Shown here piece after piece: positions 44,482 to 55,107 of a stretch of 64,000 nucleotides of DNA; position 1 is the first letter of the stretch, and every line of letters starts with the position of its first letter. The translations under genes and the position numbers were made by a program. The notes under the pieces were generated by a model that saw only the letters and a program-made list of their open reading frames with translations, ran no database searches and was not told the DNA's origin. Origin of the DNA: an uncultured Bacteroidota bacterium. GTDB taxonomy: Bacteria; Bacteroidota; Bacteroidia; Flavobacteriales; Flavobacteriaceae. Location of the stretch: positions 1 to 64,000 of the forward strand of contig CACJQM010000001.1 in assembly GCA_902595555.1 (NCBI GenBank). Direction: 5' to 3'.

Positions 44482-44510
44482 TAAAAAAAAAGCGCCCCAT
44501 TTGGGACGCT
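44482..44510 (-). terminator. Terminator of the susCD operon
   Basis: Read on the minus strand, AGCGTCCC pairs with GGGGCGCT around loop AAAT through an 8-pair stem with one U-G wobble. A run of T (complement of 44483-44490) follows. On the plus strand the same position is a C-A mismatch, so it is better formed in the susCD direction. Confidence 0.9.
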
Positions 44511-44535
44511 TTTTATAAAATTCAGTGAAAAACTA

Positions 44536-45957
44536 TTACTTAGTATCCCACCATAATTTTGTATCCTGGTTGTCAGGTCCCTGAGCAGCAACAGCAGCAT
44601 CATAGCTAGCTTTGTTTTGCGTTGGAACTAATCCACCATAACCATTTCTTACAGGAACACCAGTTCCAGTAATTGCGGCAGCTGGAGGAGAAAGTACAGG
44701 GTAATCAAGTCTTCTCCATTCTGTCCAAGCTTCATATCCTTGTAAGAACATGTCTGTCCATTTAGCCATTGCAATAGCTTCCATTGGATTAGATCCAAGA
44801 GTCGCTGCATTGGCAAAAGAAGCTGCAGACGCTGAAGGTACTCCCCATCTTTCACAAGATGCTTGAATACCTAACTTCAACCATGTTAAAGTATCTCCTA
44901 CTGATGTCCACCCTCTTTGGTTAGCTTCAGCCATTGCAAAACAAACTTCAGAGTAAGTTGCAATCCAGCCACCTTGTTGAGTACCATCATATATGATTCT
45001 TTCATCAATTCCAGAAAGAAGTGTTTCTAATACACCTGGATTCTCAAGACCATATTCTAAACCAACATATTCAGTACCGTTTGAAATTTTAGTACCGTCA
45101 GCCATATATGGTAATCTTGGATCTCCAGTTGATTTTAAGTGATCAATAAACAATTTACTGACAACAAAATCATATCTAGTTTGGAATCTATCTTGCCATG
45201 GATTATCAAAAGCATCACTTGTAAGATATGGATAGTGTAAATCACCACCACTAGAGATAACTCCACCATTATATGCAGAATTAAATACACTAGCAGCTGT
45301 AGATGAATCTACATCAGCCATTCTCAAAGCAATTCTCATTTTAATTGTGTTAGCCATAACTCTCCATCCGTTCATATTACCACCAAATAAAATATCACCA
45401 TTTAACCCTCCGTTATCCATCATTCCCATAGCAGCATCAAGATTTGCTAATAAAGAAGTGTAGATGTCTTTTACAGAGTCAAATTTAGGTGCAGTATTTG
45501 CAGAACCTTGTAAAGCTTCTGAGTATGGAGCATAACCCCATCTGTCAGTAATATTAAGATAGTAATAAGCCATCATAATATGAGCAGCTGCTTTCTGATT
45601 ACCATTACTTCCACCACCTGTAACTTCATTTGGATAATTCTCATTTAAATCAAGAATTTCCTGTAAGTCTTTAAGTGGTCCAGTATAATAACCGTTCCAT
45701 GACCATTGTTCTGTGTCGTATCTTGAATATGATGTATATGTAACATCAGATACAGTTTGAACATAATAATTAGGAGTAACTGGACTAACAATGTTAGGCA
45801 TCCATGTCATAGCATTAGTTAGCAGTGCATCCGTTTTCTTTGAAGTTGGAGAGTTAGGATTTACATTCTCATCACCGAAATCAACAGTTTCACATGAAAC
45901 TAAGATGAAAGAGAAGATAAGTGTTAAAACTCCAATTTTATTAATTAAATTTTTCAT
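44536..45957 (-). CDS. susD: SusD/RagB-like nutrient-binding outer-membrane lipoprotein
   Basis: The 473-residue lipoprotein (lipobox FILVSC) has the SusD-like tetratricopeptide scaffold: NPNSPTSKKTDALLTNAM near residue 35, HIMMAYYYLNITDRWGYAPYSEALQG near 130, and NTIKMRIALRMAD near 205. The C-terminal IAMAKWTDMFLQGYEAWTEWRR is typical of the group annotated SusD-like 2. It caps the SusC barrel and captures an oligosaccharide or peptide. No carbohydrate-active enzyme lies nearby, so the substrate is open. The gene is 17 bases after susC. Confidence 0.93.
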   Translation of the reverse strand: MKNLINKIGVLTLIFSFILVSCETVDFGDENVNPNSPTSKKTDALLTNAMTWMPNIVSPVTPNYYVQTVSDVTYTSYSRYDTEQWSWNGYYTGPLKDLQEILDLNENYPNEVTGGGSNGNQKAAAHIMMAYYYLNITDRWGYAPYSEALQGSANTAPKFDSVKDIYTSLLANLDAAMGMMDNGGLNGDILFGGNMNGWRVMANTIKMRIALRMADVDSSTAASVFNSAYNGGVISSGGDLHYPYLTSDAFDNPWQDRFQTRYDFVVSKLFIDHLKSTGDPRLPYMADGTKISNGTEYVGLEYGLENPGVLETLLSGIDERIIYDGTQQGGWIATYSEVCFAMAEANQRGWTSVGDTLTWLKLGIQASCERWGVPSASAASFANAATLGSNPMEAIAMAKWTDMFLQGYEAWTEWRRLDYPVLSPPAAAITGTGVPVRNGYGGLVPTQNKASYDAAVAAQGPDNQDTKLWWDTK

Positions 45958-45974
45958 TTTATAAAAATTATATA

Positions 45975-48900
45975 TTAAAATGTTAGACTTACGTTAAGAC
46001 CTATTGTTCTTGATGGAGGCAACTGACCACCTTCTACGTTTCTGTATCCAGTAGCAATTGATCCAGATCCTTCAATCTCACTTGGATCAAGTCCACCGTG
46101 AGGGATATTTGAATACAATAACAATAAGTTGTTACCTACCAATGCAACGTTAACGTTGTCAAATGGCGTTCCGTCAAGCAAGCTTTGAGGGAAATTATAC
46201 CCTAATCTTGCTGTTCTTAGCTTAACATAAGAAGCATCATATAACCAGTTCTCATGATTTCCGAAGAAATGCTGATAGAAGTAGTAGCTAGCTGATAAAT
46301 AAGTATCAACTGGTTCACCACTAGATGTTACACCTACTACATTAACTCCACCACCAGCAGAAACAGGGTCTCTCATAGGATTACCTTTTGCATTAAGACC
46401 TACTGTATCTTCGTGGATACCTGAGTAATATGTAAACATGTTTGTAGTAGAGTAGAATGTACCACCTTTCTGGAAATCAAAACCAAGACCTAGGTCCCAA
46501 TTTTTATAATTTAAAGTAGTAAAGAAACCACCTGTAAAGTCAGGCAACAAGTTACCTAGAATTTGCTGACTCTCATAAGTAGCTCTACCAGTAGAAGTTA
46601 AGATTTGAGTACCATTGGCATCAGTAGCTTTCTTTCTACCTACCCACATACCCCATTCTTCACCAACTCTTTCTTGAAGCTGTAAGCTATACCAAGATGC
46701 CCAGCTATCAAGAACTCTAACATCGATTCCATCAGCTAACTTATCAGTGTACTTGTTTAAAGTAGCAAAGTTAAATGATAAATCCCAGTTGAAATCAGCA
46801 GTTGAAACAGGGTTAAGGTTTAAAGTAACCTCCCAACCTTCAGCTGAAGATTCACCAGAGTTAATAGCTAAACCAGTATAACCAGTAGAACCAGTTACAG
46901 GAATAGAAATTGGTTGATCTTTATCTTTTCTGTCGAAATATGTTACGTCAATACCGATTTTGTTATCAAGGAAACTAAATTCAGCACCAACTTCAAACTC
47001 ACTTCTAGTACCACCCAATAAATTAGGATTAGACTGAGTGTTAGGAACAGAGAATCTTGGGAAAGAACCATAAGCAGTTCCTACACCATAAACCTGAGTA
47101 GTTGCATATGTACCTGGGAATACAGGAGCTTCAGAATAACCTGCTCTTAATTTAGCAAAAGTTATGTCTTGGCTATTGATTAATTCACTAAGAATTAAAC
47201 TACCTGAAAGACCCCACGTATTAATTCTATTACTATCAGGATTCGCAGTAGATCCCCAGTCAAATCTATATGATCCATCTAAATATGCAATACTGTTGTA
47301 TCCAACAGAAACACTCGCATAAGTAGATAATACTTTAGATTTAGATAAACTAGAAGAATAATTTGGTCTATCAACCGAAGTTGCAATACTGTAAAAATCA
47401 GGAATAGATAATCCACCTACAGTAGATGCAGAAATTGATTGATTTCTGTTTTGAGTAGCTTGGTAACCTAAAATAGCTGAAACATCGAAATCTTCGAATC
47501 TTTCATCATATTGTAAAGTTGCAGCTAACTCATTTTGAACATATCTGGAAGTTCTTTCATTGTATGAAGCTTGATCAATACCACCCCATCCAGTTCTTCC
47601 ATTAGACTCATATGAATTAAATCTTCTTCTTGCTTCAACAGTAGCAGAAATGTTATCACTAATTTCATAGTTAAGTCCAAAGTTTCCAAATAATGTATTT
47701 TTTCTTTGGTTATTTTGATCAACAAAGAAATCGAATTGAGGAGCATCCCAATACTTTGGAGTAGCGTTTCTTGCAGAAACTCTGTTCCAAGTATAGTATT
47801 TACCCTCAAAAGCATAATTCGCCGCTAATCTGTCCATATCCAATTGACGTTGCCACCACTGGCTAAAGTTTGCACCTAGACCACCGTAACCATTTGTAGG
47901 GAAGTTCAACGTTTTTCTGTACTGGTAATTTAACGATGTAAAAGCAGTCAAACGATCTGCAATTACAACATCACCAGTTACGTTAACGTCAATTTGGTTC
48001 CTATCTGTGTTAGGGAATGGTAATTGTTCGTCAATTAATCTCATAGATCCTCTTACGGTAGCTGTTTCAGAACCACTATTGAATGCAAGTGTAGTACTGT
48101 TTTCAACACCGTTGTTAAAGAAATCTTTTACGTTATCAGGATTTGCATTCCATGGTCTTAGAGTACCAAATTCTGGGTGGTTAGGAATCCAACTATCCCA
48201 GTGTCTAACCATAGTTCCATCCATTGGAGGTCCCCATGATTCATCAGCACCATAATAAGGAATTTTATGTCCATTAAACGCAGCCCAAGATGCAGGATCT
48301 GTAGCTGGGTTATAAGTGAAAGTATCCCAATCCTGGTAATATCCACCACCATATTCATTTTGATACTTAGGTAGCATCGAAACTGAACTAATAGAAGTTG
48401 AGTGATTAACAGTAAAGTTATTTTCACCAGCCTTAGCTTTCTTAGAAGTTATGACGATTACACCACTTTTAGCATCTGCACCATAAAGAGCAGTTGCAGC
48501 AGCACCTTTAAGTACTGATATGTTAGCGATGTTATCAACGTTTATATCTGACATAGCGTAAACTTTTACACCATCTACAACATATAATACGTCTGACTCA
48601 CCTCTTAATCTTAAGAAACCGTTGTCAAAAGTTGAACTTGATCCGCCAATCATTTGAACACCGGCAACCTTACCTGTCAACGCGACATTAAGGTCAACTT
48701 GTTTACTTTCAGCAATTACATCACCAGAAACAGTTTGCTGAGCAAATCCAAGAGACTTCTTGTCCCTAGATATACCAAGTGCTGTTACTACCACCTCTTC
48801 CAAGGCGCTTGATGGTGAAAGGCTAAAATTTAAAGTTGATGATGCTCCAACAGTAGCAGATCCAGTAGAGTACCCAACAAAGCTAACAACAAGAACATCT

Positions 48901-49100
48901 CCCTCAGAGGCAGAGATAGAATAATTTCCATCAAAGTCAGTTGTTACACCATTTGAAGTACCTTCAACAATAACGGTTGCACCCGGAAGGGGAACAGAGT
49001 TATCGTCAGTAACTGTACCAGAAACTGTTTTTTGAGCAAAGCTTAATTGAAATGCCATTAATAATGACATAAACATTGCTTTAAAAAATAGTTTTTTCAT
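45975..49100 (-). CDS. susC: SusC/RagA-like TonB-dependent outer-membrane transporter
   Basis: The ATG at 49100 gives 1041 residues with a signal peptide (ending LSFAQ). A carboxypeptidase-like regulatory domain (about 25-100) begins VSGTVTDDN. A SusC-type LEEVVVTALG boundary follows, then the plug (VALTGKVAGVQM ... YVVDGVKV) and a 22-strand-type barrel ending in VSLTF. It imports the ligand caught by SusD using TonB energy. A frame to 49175 is rejected since it crosses the promoter. The coding sequence is richer in G+C and in third-position variety than most neighbours, as are the ribosomal genes, suggesting high expression. Confidence 0.96.
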   Translation of the reverse strand: MKKLFFKAMFMSLLMAFQLSFAQKTVSGTVTDDNSVPLPGATVIVEGTSNGVTTDFDGNYSISASEGDVLVVSFVGYSTGSATVGASSTLNFSLSPSSALEEVVVTALGISRDKKSLGFAQQTVSGDVIAESKQVDLNVALTGKVAGVQMIGGSSSTFDNGFLRLRGESDVLYVVDGVKVYAMSDINVDNIANISVLKGAAATALYGADAKSGVIVITSKKAKAGENNFTVNHSTSISSVSMLPKYQNEYGGGYYQDWDTFTYNPATDPASWAAFNGHKIPYYGADESWGPPMDGTMVRHWDSWIPNHPEFGTLRPWNANPDNVKDFFNNGVENSTTLAFNSGSETATVRGSMRLIDEQLPFPNTDRNQIDVNVTGDVVIADRLTAFTSLNYQYRKTLNFPTNGYGGLGANFSQWWQRQLDMDRLAANYAFEGKYYTWNRVSARNATPKYWDAPQFDFFVDQNNQRKNTLFGNFGLNYEISDNISATVEARRRFNSYESNGRTGWGGIDQASYNERTSRYVQNELAATLQYDERFEDFDVSAILGYQATQNRNQSISASTVGGLSIPDFYSIATSVDRPNYSSSLSKSKVLSTYASVSVGYNSIAYLDGSYRFDWGSTANPDSNRINTWGLSGSLILSELINSQDITFAKLRAGYSEAPVFPGTYATTQVYGVGTAYGSFPRFSVPNTQSNPNLLGGTRSEFEVGAEFSFLDNKIGIDVTYFDRKDKDQPISIPVTGSTGYTGLAINSGESSAEGWEVTLNLNPVSTADFNWDLSFNFATLNKYTDKLADGIDVRVLDSWASWYSLQLQERVGEEWGMWVGRKKATDANGTQILTSTGRATYESQQILGNLLPDFTGGFFTTLNYKNWDLGLGFDFQKGGTFYSTTNMFTYYSGIHEDTVGLNAKGNPMRDPVSAGGGVNVVGVTSSGEPVDTYLSASYYFYQHFFGNHENWLYDASYVKLRTARLGYNFPQSLLDGTPFDNVNVALVGNNLLLLYSNIPHGGLDPSEIEGSGSIATGYRNVEGGQLPPSRTIGLNVSLTF

Positions 49101-49122
49101 AATATTTATTGTTTGTAACGTG

Positions 49123-49153
49123 CAAATATGTTGATAAAATGTTAATAACACAA
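49123..49153 (-). promoter_or_regulatory. susC promoter
   Basis: On the minus strand TTG (49153-49151), a 20-base spacer and CATATTTG (49130-49123) give a near-consensus Bacteroidota promoter; only the first T of TAnnTTTG is replaced. The start codon lies 22 bases after the element. Confidence 0.72.
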
Positions 49154-49239
49154 GAAAAAAAATAAAAAATTGCATTTTTTACAGAGGTACAAAAAAACAA
49201 TATAATTATTGAAATATCCCTAAAAATTGAATGTTTTTA

Positions 49240-49254
49240 TTGAGGATTCCTCAA
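49240..49254. promoter_or_regulatory. Candidate operator palindrome between susC and rpsL
   Basis: TTGAGGATTCCTCAA consists of two 7-base arms in perfect inverted symmetry around one T. It lies about 85 bases upstream of both the susC and rpsL promoters. A dimeric regulator could bind here, but no regulator gene is adjacent. Confidence 0.4.
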
Positions 49255-49339
49255 ATAGACATAATTTTTATGAATACATTATATATATATGCATCCACGC
49301 ACACCTAAAAATATTTATCATATTTTTTTTTCTATAGAT

Positions 49340-49369
49340 TTGAATAATTCCAAAATTATCATACATTTG
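49340..49369 (+). promoter_or_regulatory. Promoter of the ribosomal protein superoperon
   Basis: TTG at 49340-49342, a 19-base spacer and TACATTTG at 49362-49369 match the Bacteroidota consensus in full. The element is followed by CAG. The rpsL ATG lies 29 bases after it. Confidence 0.82.
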
Positions 49370-49398
49370 CAGCCCTTTTAAGAAGGAAATTATAGAAT

Positions 49399-49779
49399 AT
49401 GCCAACTATATCGCAATTAGTAAGAAAAGGAAGAAAAAAAGTTGTTAAGAAAAGCAAGTCTGCTTCTCTTGTCGGTTGCCCTCAGAAAAGAGGTGTATGC
49501 ACAAGGGTTTACACAACTACTCCAAAGAAACCTAATTCAGCTATGAGAAAGGTAGCAAGGGTAAGACTTACGAATGGTATAGAAGTTAATGCTTACATTC
49601 CAGGTGAAGGCCACAATTTACAAGAGCACTCGATTGTTCTAGTTAGAGGTGGTAGAGTTAAAGATTTACCTGGTGTTCGTTATCATATAGTTAGAGGAGC
49701 ACTTGACACAGCTGGTGTTGAGGGCAGATTGCAACGCAGATCTAAGTATGGTGCCAAAAAAGCGAAGGCAAAAAAATGA
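49399..49779 (+). CDS. rpsL: 30S ribosomal protein S12
   Basis: The 126-residue protein has the decoding-centre loop [11 protein letters not shown], with Lys43 in the streptomycin-sensitive state, and KDLPGVRYH, which carries the Asp often methylthiolated. It is the first gene of the superoperon. GAAGGAA 12-18 bases upstream of the ATG is one of the few purine-rich stretches before a start in this operon, but it sits rather far away. Confidence 0.99.
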   Translation: MPTISQLVRKGRKKVVKKSKSASLVGCPQKRGVCTRVYTTTPKKPNSAMRKVARVRLTNGIEVNAYIPGEGHNLQEHSIVLVRGGRVKDLPGVRYHIVRGALDTAGVEGRLQRRSKYGAKKAKAKK

Positions 49780-49814
49780 TGTTCTAATTTGATGAACCGC
49801 TCAATTAAAAGAAA

Positions 49815-50291
49815 ATGAGAAAAAGAAAAGCAAAAAAACGTCCTTTACTTCCAGACCCAAAATTTAACGATCAATTAGTTACCAGATTTGTAAATATGCT
49901 TATGTGGGATGGTAAGAAGTCTACCGCCTTCAAGATATTTTATGATGCATTAGATATTATTGAGTCAAAAAAACAAGAATCAGAGAAATCATCTTTAGAA
50001 ATATGGAAAGACGGTCTTTCAAATGTTATGCCCCATGTTGAAGTAAGAAGTAGAAGAGTTGGTGGTGCTACTTTTCAAATCCCAATGCAAATTCGTCCAG
50101 ACAGGAAAGTTTCAATGGCGATGAAGTGGTTGATTAGTTACGCAAGAAAGAGAAATGAAAAGTCGATGTCTCAAAAATTAGCTGCTGAAATTCTTGCTGC
50201 AGAAAAAGAGGAAGGTGCCGCAGTAAAAAAGAAGGTAGATACACATAAAATGGCTGAGGCTAACAAAGCATTTTCACACTTTAGATTCTAA
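49815..50291 (+). CDS. rpsG: 30S ribosomal protein S7
   Basis: The 158-residue primary assembly protein of the small-subunit head contains [19 protein letters not shown] and a C-terminal [15 protein letters not shown]. In the str operon order it follows rpsL (35 bases) and precedes fusA (3 bases). Confidence 0.99.
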   Translation: MRKRKAKKRPLLPDPKFNDQLVTRFVNMLMWDGKKSTAFKIFYDALDIIESKKQESEKSSLEIWKDGLSNVMPHVEVRSRRVGGATFQIPMQIRPDRKVSMAMKWLISYARKRNEKSMSQKLAAEILAAEKEEGAAVKKKVDTHKMAEANKAFSHFRF

Positions 50292-50294
50292 GAT

Positions 50295-52424
50295 ATGGCT
50301 AGAGATTTAAAATATACAAGAAACATTGGAATTGCTGCGCACATTGATGCCGGTAAAACAACAACAACTGAAAGAGTTCTTTATTACACTGGAGTTAGTC
50401 ATAAGATTGGCGAGGTTCATGATGGGGCCGCAACTATGGATTGGATGGAACAAGAGCAGGAAAGAGGAATTACTATTACTTCTGCAGCTACTACATGTAC
50501 ATGGAATTTTCCTACTGATCAAGGTAAAAAAATTGAAGGTTCAAAACCTTATCATTTTAATATTATTGATACACCAGGCCACGTAGATTTTACTGTTGAG
50601 GTTAATAGATCATTAAGAGTTCTTGATGGTCTTGTATTTTTATTTAGTGCAGTAGATGGTGTTGAGCCTCAATCTGAAACGAATTGGAGACTAGCGGATA
50701 ATTACAAAGTTCCTAGAATGGGATTTGTTAATAAAATGGATAGGCAAGGTTCGGACTTCCTTAAGGTTTGTAACCAGATAAAAGATATGCTTAAATCCAA
50801 CGCTGTACCTATTGTTCTTCCAATAGGAAATGAAGAGGATTTTAGAGGAGTTGTTGATTTAGTTAAAAATCAAGGTATAATTTGGCACGAGGAAAATAAA
50901 GGATCAACATTTGATATTGTTGATATACCTGAGGATATGAAAGCTGATGTAGAAAAATATAGAGCTAATTTAATTGAAGCAGTAGCAGAGTATGATGATA
51001 ATCTGTTAGAAAAGTTTTTTGATAATCCTGATTCAATCACAGAAGATGAAATTCATGAAGCTTTAAGAAAAGCTGCTCAAGATATGAGTATTATACCTAT
51101 GGTATGTGGATCAGCTTTTAAAAATAAAGGAGTTCAATTTTTATTAGATTGTGTTTGCAGATATTTACCCTCACCTGAGGATAAAGAAGCTATTGTTGGT
51201 ACAAATCCCGATGATGATTCTGAGATTTCAAGAAAACCAACAGTCAGTGAACCATTTTCAGCTTTGGCTTTCAAAATTGCAACAGATCCTTATGTTGGAA
51301 GATTAGCTTTCTTTAGAGTGTATTCCGGAAGACTTGATGCTGGATCATATGTTTTTAATAATAGATCTGAAAATAAGGAAAGAATTTCCAGAATTTATCA
51401 GATGCACGCTGACAAACAAAATGCAATTGATTTTATTGAAGCTGGTGATATTGGAGCAGCAGTAGGTTTTAAGGATATTAAGACCGGTGACACATTGAGT
51501 TCTGAAAAACATCCAATAATTCTTGAAAGCATGATATTTCCAGACCCTGTAATTGGTATTGCTGTTGAACCAAAAACAAAGGCTGATGTTGATAAACTAG
51601 GCTTGGCTCTATCAAAGCTAGCAGAAGAAGACCCTACTTTCCAGGTTAGAACTGATGAAGCTTCGGGTCAAACTATTATCTCAGGGATGGGAGAACTTCA
51701 CCTTGATATAATTGTTGATAGATTAAGAAGAGAATTTAAGGTTGAGGTAAATCAAGGTCAACCGCAGGTTGAATACAAAGAAGCTATTACGGCTTCAGCA
51801 GATCATAGAGAAGTTTACAAAAAACAAACAGGTGGTAGAGGTAAATTTGCCGATATTGTATTTACGATGGAACCAGGTGATGAAGAGCAAGTTGGTTTAG
51901 AGTTTATTAATAAAATTAAAGGTGGTAATGTTCCAAAAGAATACATACCATCTGTTGAAAAGGGATTCAAAGATGCTATGAAGAATGGCCCTCTTGCTGG
52001 TTTTGAAATTGATTCTCTAAAAGTTACATTAAATGATGGATCTTTTCACCCTGTTGATTCAGATTCTTTATCATTTGAATTAGCTGCAAAACTTGGTTTT
52101 AAAGAAGCAGCTAGATTGGCAAAGTCTGTTATAATGGAACCGATGATGAAATTAGAAGTTTTAACACCTGAAGAAAATATGGGTGACATAGTAGGGGATT
52201 TAAACAGACGAAGAGGTCAAGTGAATAATATGGATGATAGAGCTGGATCTAAGGTAGTAAAAGCTATTGTTCCTCTCTCTGAAATGTTTGGTTATGTTAC
52301 TTCTCTTCGAACATTAAGTTCTGGTAGAGCAACATCAACAATGGAGTTTTCTCATTATGCTGAAACACCAAGAAATATATCTGACGAAGTGATTGCTTCA
52401 ATTAAAGGCGTTAATCAAGAATAA
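50295..52424 (+). CDS. fusA: Elongation factor G
   Basis: The 709-residue translocase has G1 AHIDAGKTT near residue 15, switch regions with [11 protein letters not shown] and DTPGHVDFT, and guanine motif [12 protein letters not shown] domains II-V follow, with the domain IV segment [10 protein letters not shown]. It moves tRNA and mRNA on the ribosome and takes part in recycling. The tuf gene does not follow it; rpsJ does, so the str and S10 blocks are directly joined. Confidence 0.98.
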   Translation: MARDLKYTRNIGIAAHIDAGKTTTTERVLYYTGVSHKIGEVHDGAATMDWMEQEQERGITITSAATTCTWNFPTDQGKKIEGSKPYHFNIIDTPGHVDFTVEVNRSLRVLDGLVFLFSAVDGVEPQSETNWRLADNYKVPRMGFVNKMDRQGSDFLKVCNQIKDMLKSNAVPIVLPIGNEEDFRGVVDLVKNQGIIWHEENKGSTFDIVDIPEDMKADVEKYRANLIEAVAEYDDNLLEKFFDNPDSITEDEIHEALRKAAQDMSIIPMVCGSAFKNKGVQFLLDCVCRYLPSPEDKEAIVGTNPDDDSEISRKPTVSEPFSALAFKIATDPYVGRLAFFRVYSGRLDAGSYVFNNRSENKERISRIYQMHADKQNAIDFIEAGDIGAAVGFKDIKTGDTLSSEKHPIILESMIFPDPVIGIAVEPKTKADVDKLGLALSKLAEEDPTFQVRTDEASGQTIISGMGELHLDIIVDRLRREFKVEVNQGQPQVEYKEAITASADHREVYKKQTGGRGKFADIVFTMEPGDEEQVGLEFINKIKGGNVPKEYIPSVEKGFKDAMKNGPLAGFEIDSLKVTLNDGSFHPVDSDSLSFELAAKLGFKEAARLAKSVIMEPMMKLEVLTPEENMGDIVGDLNRRRGQVNNMDDRAGSKVVKAIVPLSEMFGYVTSLRTLSSGRATSTMEFSHYAETPRNISDEVIASIKGVNQE

Positions 52425-52426
52425 TT

Positions 52427-52732
52427 ATGAGTCAAAAAATTAGAATAAAACTAAAATCTTATGACTTTAATCTGGTTGATAAATCAGCTGAGAAGATTGT
52501 TAAGACTGTAAAAACTACAGGTGCTATCGTAACAGGACCAATTCCTCTTCCAACTAAGAAGAAAATTTTTACTGTTTTAAAATCACCTCATGTTAACAAG
52601 AAGTCTCGTGAGCAGTTTCAGTTATCATCTTATAAAAGATTATTAGATATATACAGCTCATCGTCAAAAACAATTGACGCATTAATGAAGTTAGAATTAC
52701 CAAGTGGTGTTGAGGTTGAAATAAAAGTATAA
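52427..52732 (+). CDS. rpsJ: 30S ribosomal protein S10
   Basis: The 101-residue protein has the typical [14 protein letters not shown] start, [24 protein letters not shown] loop, and a SGVEVEIKV end. It belongs to the small-subunit head and is also the NusG-linked antitermination partner in other bacteria. It lies 2 bases after fusA. Confidence 0.98.
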   Translation: MSQKIRIKLKSYDFNLVDKSAEKIVKTVKTTGAIVTGPIPLPTKKKIFTVLKSPHVNKKSREQFQLSSYKRLLDIYSSSSKTIDALMKLELPSGVEVEIKV

Positions 52733-52736
52733 TAAT

Positions 52737-53354
52737 ATGTCTGGATTAATTGGAAAAAAAATAGGAATGACAAGTCTCTTCGATGAAGAAGGGAAAAATC
52801 TTGCATGTACTGTTATACAAGCTGGTCCATGTATAGTGACGCAAGTCAAAAGTGAAGAAAAGGATGGTTATAATTCTGTTCAGTTAGGTTTTTTCGACAA
52901 AAAAGAAAACAGATTTAACAGTGCAGAGACTGGACATTTTAAAAAGGCTAAAACTGATCCTAAAAGAAAAGTTGTTGAGTTCAAAGGTTTTGAATCTGAA
53001 TTAAATTTAGGAGATGTAGTTTATGTTGATCATTTCACGGAAGGTGAATATGTTGATGTTTCAGGGATATCCAAAGGTAAAGGTTTTCAAGGTGTTGTTA
53101 AAAGACATGGATTTGCAGGTGTTGGACAATCGACGCATGGGCAACATAATAGATTAAGAGCACCTGGATCAATTGGTGCTGCCTCATACCCAGCAAGAGT
53201 ATTTAAAGGTATGAGAATGGCCGGTCAAACAGGAAATAGTAAGGTTACTGTCCAAAACTTAAAAGTATTAAAAGTTATTCCTGAAAAAAACCTTCTTGTT
53301 TTAAAAGGTGCTGTCCCAGGTCACAAAAATTCATTTATTGTAATTAGAAAGTAA
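52737..53354 (+). CDS. rplC: 50S ribosomal protein L3
   Basis: The 205-residue protein starts [18 protein letters not shown] and has the central extension [22 protein letters not shown], reaching toward the peptidyl-transferase centre. It shares one base with rplD. Confidence 0.98.
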   Translation: MSGLIGKKIGMTSLFDEEGKNLACTVIQAGPCIVTQVKSEEKDGYNSVQLGFFDKKENRFNSAETGHFKKAKTDPKRKVVEFKGFESELNLGDVVYVDHFTEGEYVDVSGISKGKGFQGVVKRHGFAGVGQSTHGQHNRLRAPGSIGAASYPARVFKGMRMAGQTGNSKVTVQNLKVLKVIPEKNLLVLKGAVPGHKNSFIVIRK

Positions 53355-53980
53355 TGAAAGTTCCAGTAATAAATATAAAAGGAAAAACAACAGGAAGAGA
53401 AGTTGAACTTTCAAACAAAGTATTTGGCATAGAGCCTAACGATCATGCTGTTTATTTAGATGTTAAGCAATTTCTAGCAAATCAAAGACAAGGAAATGCT
53501 AAAACCAAAGAAAGAGCTGAAATAAAGGGAAGTACTAGAAAAATCAAAAAGCAAAAAGGTACAGGTACAGCGAGAGCCGGTAGTATTAAAAACCCATTAT
53601 TTAGAGGAGGAGGTACTGTTTTTGGACCAAGAACAAGAGACTATGGTATAAAACTTAATAAAAATGTTAAAAAATTGGCCAGAAAATCAGCTTTGTCGAT
53701 GAAACTTAAATCTAAATCAATTTCTGTTATAGAAAGTTTAGATTTTAAAACACCTAAAACAAAATCTTTTGTAGATATTTTATCAGCTGTAGGCTTGGAT
53801 GCTAAAAAAACTTTATTCGTATTAGACGGACTCAATAAAAATGTATATTTGTCCGCGCGAAATTTGAACAAATCAGAGGTGGTTTCTGATTCAGAAATTT
53901 CAACTTACAAGATAATTAATGCTCAGCATTTAGTTATTGAAGAGAAAGCAATTGAAAAAATTGAAAATAATTTAGTTTAG
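53354..53980 (+). CDS. rplD: 50S ribosomal protein L4
   Basis: The 208-residue protein carries the exit-tunnel loop KGSTRKIKKQKGTGTARAGS and the LFRGGGTVFGPRTRDY segment. In E. coli L4 also autoregulates the S10 operon; no such leader structure is evident here. Confidence 0.98.
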   Translation: MKVPVINIKGKTTGREVELSNKVFGIEPNDHAVYLDVKQFLANQRQGNAKTKERAEIKGSTRKIKKQKGTGTARAGSIKNPLFRGGGTVFGPRTRDYGIKLNKNVKKLARKSALSMKLKSKSISVIESLDFKTPKTKSFVDILSAVGLDAKKTLFVLDGLNKNVYLSARNLNKSEVVSDSEISTYKIINAQHLVIEEKAIEKIENNLV

Positions 53981-53981
53981 G

Positions 53982-54272
53982 ATGGAAATTATTTTAAAAC
54001 CTATAATTACTGAAAAAGCTACAAATGATAGTGAATTGAGAAATCGCTATTCATTTGTGGTAAATAAAGGTGTCAATAAAATTCAAATTAAAAATGCTAT
54101 TCAAGAAAAGTATAATGTAACTGTTGAAAAAGTAAGGACACAAATTTATGGTCCTGAAAGAAGTACTAAATACACAAAAAAAGGTATTCAGAAAACTAAA
54201 TCAAAGATTATTAAAAAAGCTATAGTTCAACTTTCTGAAGGTGATTCAATTGATTTTTACAATAATCTATAA
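53982..54272 (+). CDS. rplW: 50S ribosomal protein L23
   Basis: The 96-residue protein starts [11 protein letters not shown] and has the [20 protein letters not shown] core. It sits at the tunnel exit, where trigger factor and SRP dock. Confidence 0.98.
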   Translation: MEIILKPIITEKATNDSELRNRYSFVVNKGVNKIQIKNAIQEKYNVTVEKVRTQIYGPERSTKYTKKGIQKTKSKIIKKAIVQLSEGDSIDFYNNL

Positions 54273-54283
54273 AAATATTAATT

Positions 54284-55105
54284 ATGCCAATTAAAAGTTT
54301 AAAACCGATAACGCCAGGACAGAGAGGAAGAACAGTAAATGGTTTTGATGCAATCACAACTGATAAACCTGAAAAGTCATTGTTGGTTCCTCATAAAAAA
54401 TCTGGAGGTAGAAATAGTCAAGGTAAAATGACTATGAAGTTTAGAGGTGGAGGGCATAAGAAAAAATACAGACTTGTTGATTTTAAAAGAGATAGAAAAG
54501 ATGAAAATGCCGAAGTTTTAAGCATTGAATATGATCCAAATCGTTCCGCTTTTATTGCACTTATAAAGTTTGAAAATGGAGAAAAGAGATACATAATTGC
54601 CCCAAAAGGTTTAAAAGTTGGACAGTCAGTAGTTTCTGGAGATAAAGTAAATCCTTCAGTTGGTAATTGTATGCCATTATCAGCAATTCCATTAGGAACA
54701 ACCATATGTTGTATAGAATTATCACCTGGAAAAGGTGCAGTTTTAGCTAGAAGTGCTGGATCATTTGCTCAACTTATGGCAAGAGATGGAAAGTTTGCTA
54801 CAATTAAACTTCCATCAGGTGAAACAAGGTTAATACTTGTTGGATGTTATGCAATGGTCGGATCAGTTTCTAATTCTGACCATCAACTTGTTGTTTCTGG
54901 AAAAGCTGGTAGATCAAGGTGGTTGGGTAGACGACCAAGAACTAGAGCAGTTGTTATGAATCCTGTCGATCACCCAATGGGCGGCGGAGAAGGACGAGCA
55001 TCAGGTGGTCATCCAAGATCTAAAAAAGGTATTCCAGCTAAAGGTTACAGGACTAGAAATAAGAAAAAATTTAGTAACAAATTCATTATTGAAAAAAGAA
55101 AATAA
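54284..55105 (+). CDS. rplB: 50S ribosomal protein L2
   Basis: The 273-residue protein contains the SH3-like and OB-like domains and the conserved C-terminal [14 protein letters not shown] loop with the His important for peptidyl transfer. The lengths of the N-terminal and C-terminal tails are normal. Confidence 0.99.
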   Translation: MPIKSLKPITPGQRGRTVNGFDAITTDKPEKSLLVPHKKSGGRNSQGKMTMKFRGGGHKKKYRLVDFKRDRKDENAEVLSIEYDPNRSAFIALIKFENGEKRYIIAPKGLKVGQSVVSGDKVNPSVGNCMPLSAIPLGTTICCIELSPGKGAVLARSAGSFAQLMARDGKFATIKLPSGETRLILVGCYAMVGSVSNSDHQLVVSGKAGRSRWLGRRPRTRAVVMNPVDHPMGGGEGRASGGHPRSKKGIPAKGYRTRNKKKFSNKFIIEKRK

Positions 55106-55107
55106 TT

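Larger units (their letters stand above)
49101..49398. other. Shared 298-base intergenic region of susC and rpsL
   Basis: This is the largest non-coding stretch of the window. It holds the susC promoter (49123-49153), the palindrome TTGAGGATTCCTCAA (49240-49254), an alternating TA run at about 49280-49291, and the rpsL promoter (49340-49369). I see no open reading frame or structured RNA in it. Confidence 0.75.

Noticed and set aside
49280-49291. Alternating TA run in the susC-rpsL spacer
   Set aside because: It is short and expected in such A+T-rich sequence; I found no matching partner or conserved box.
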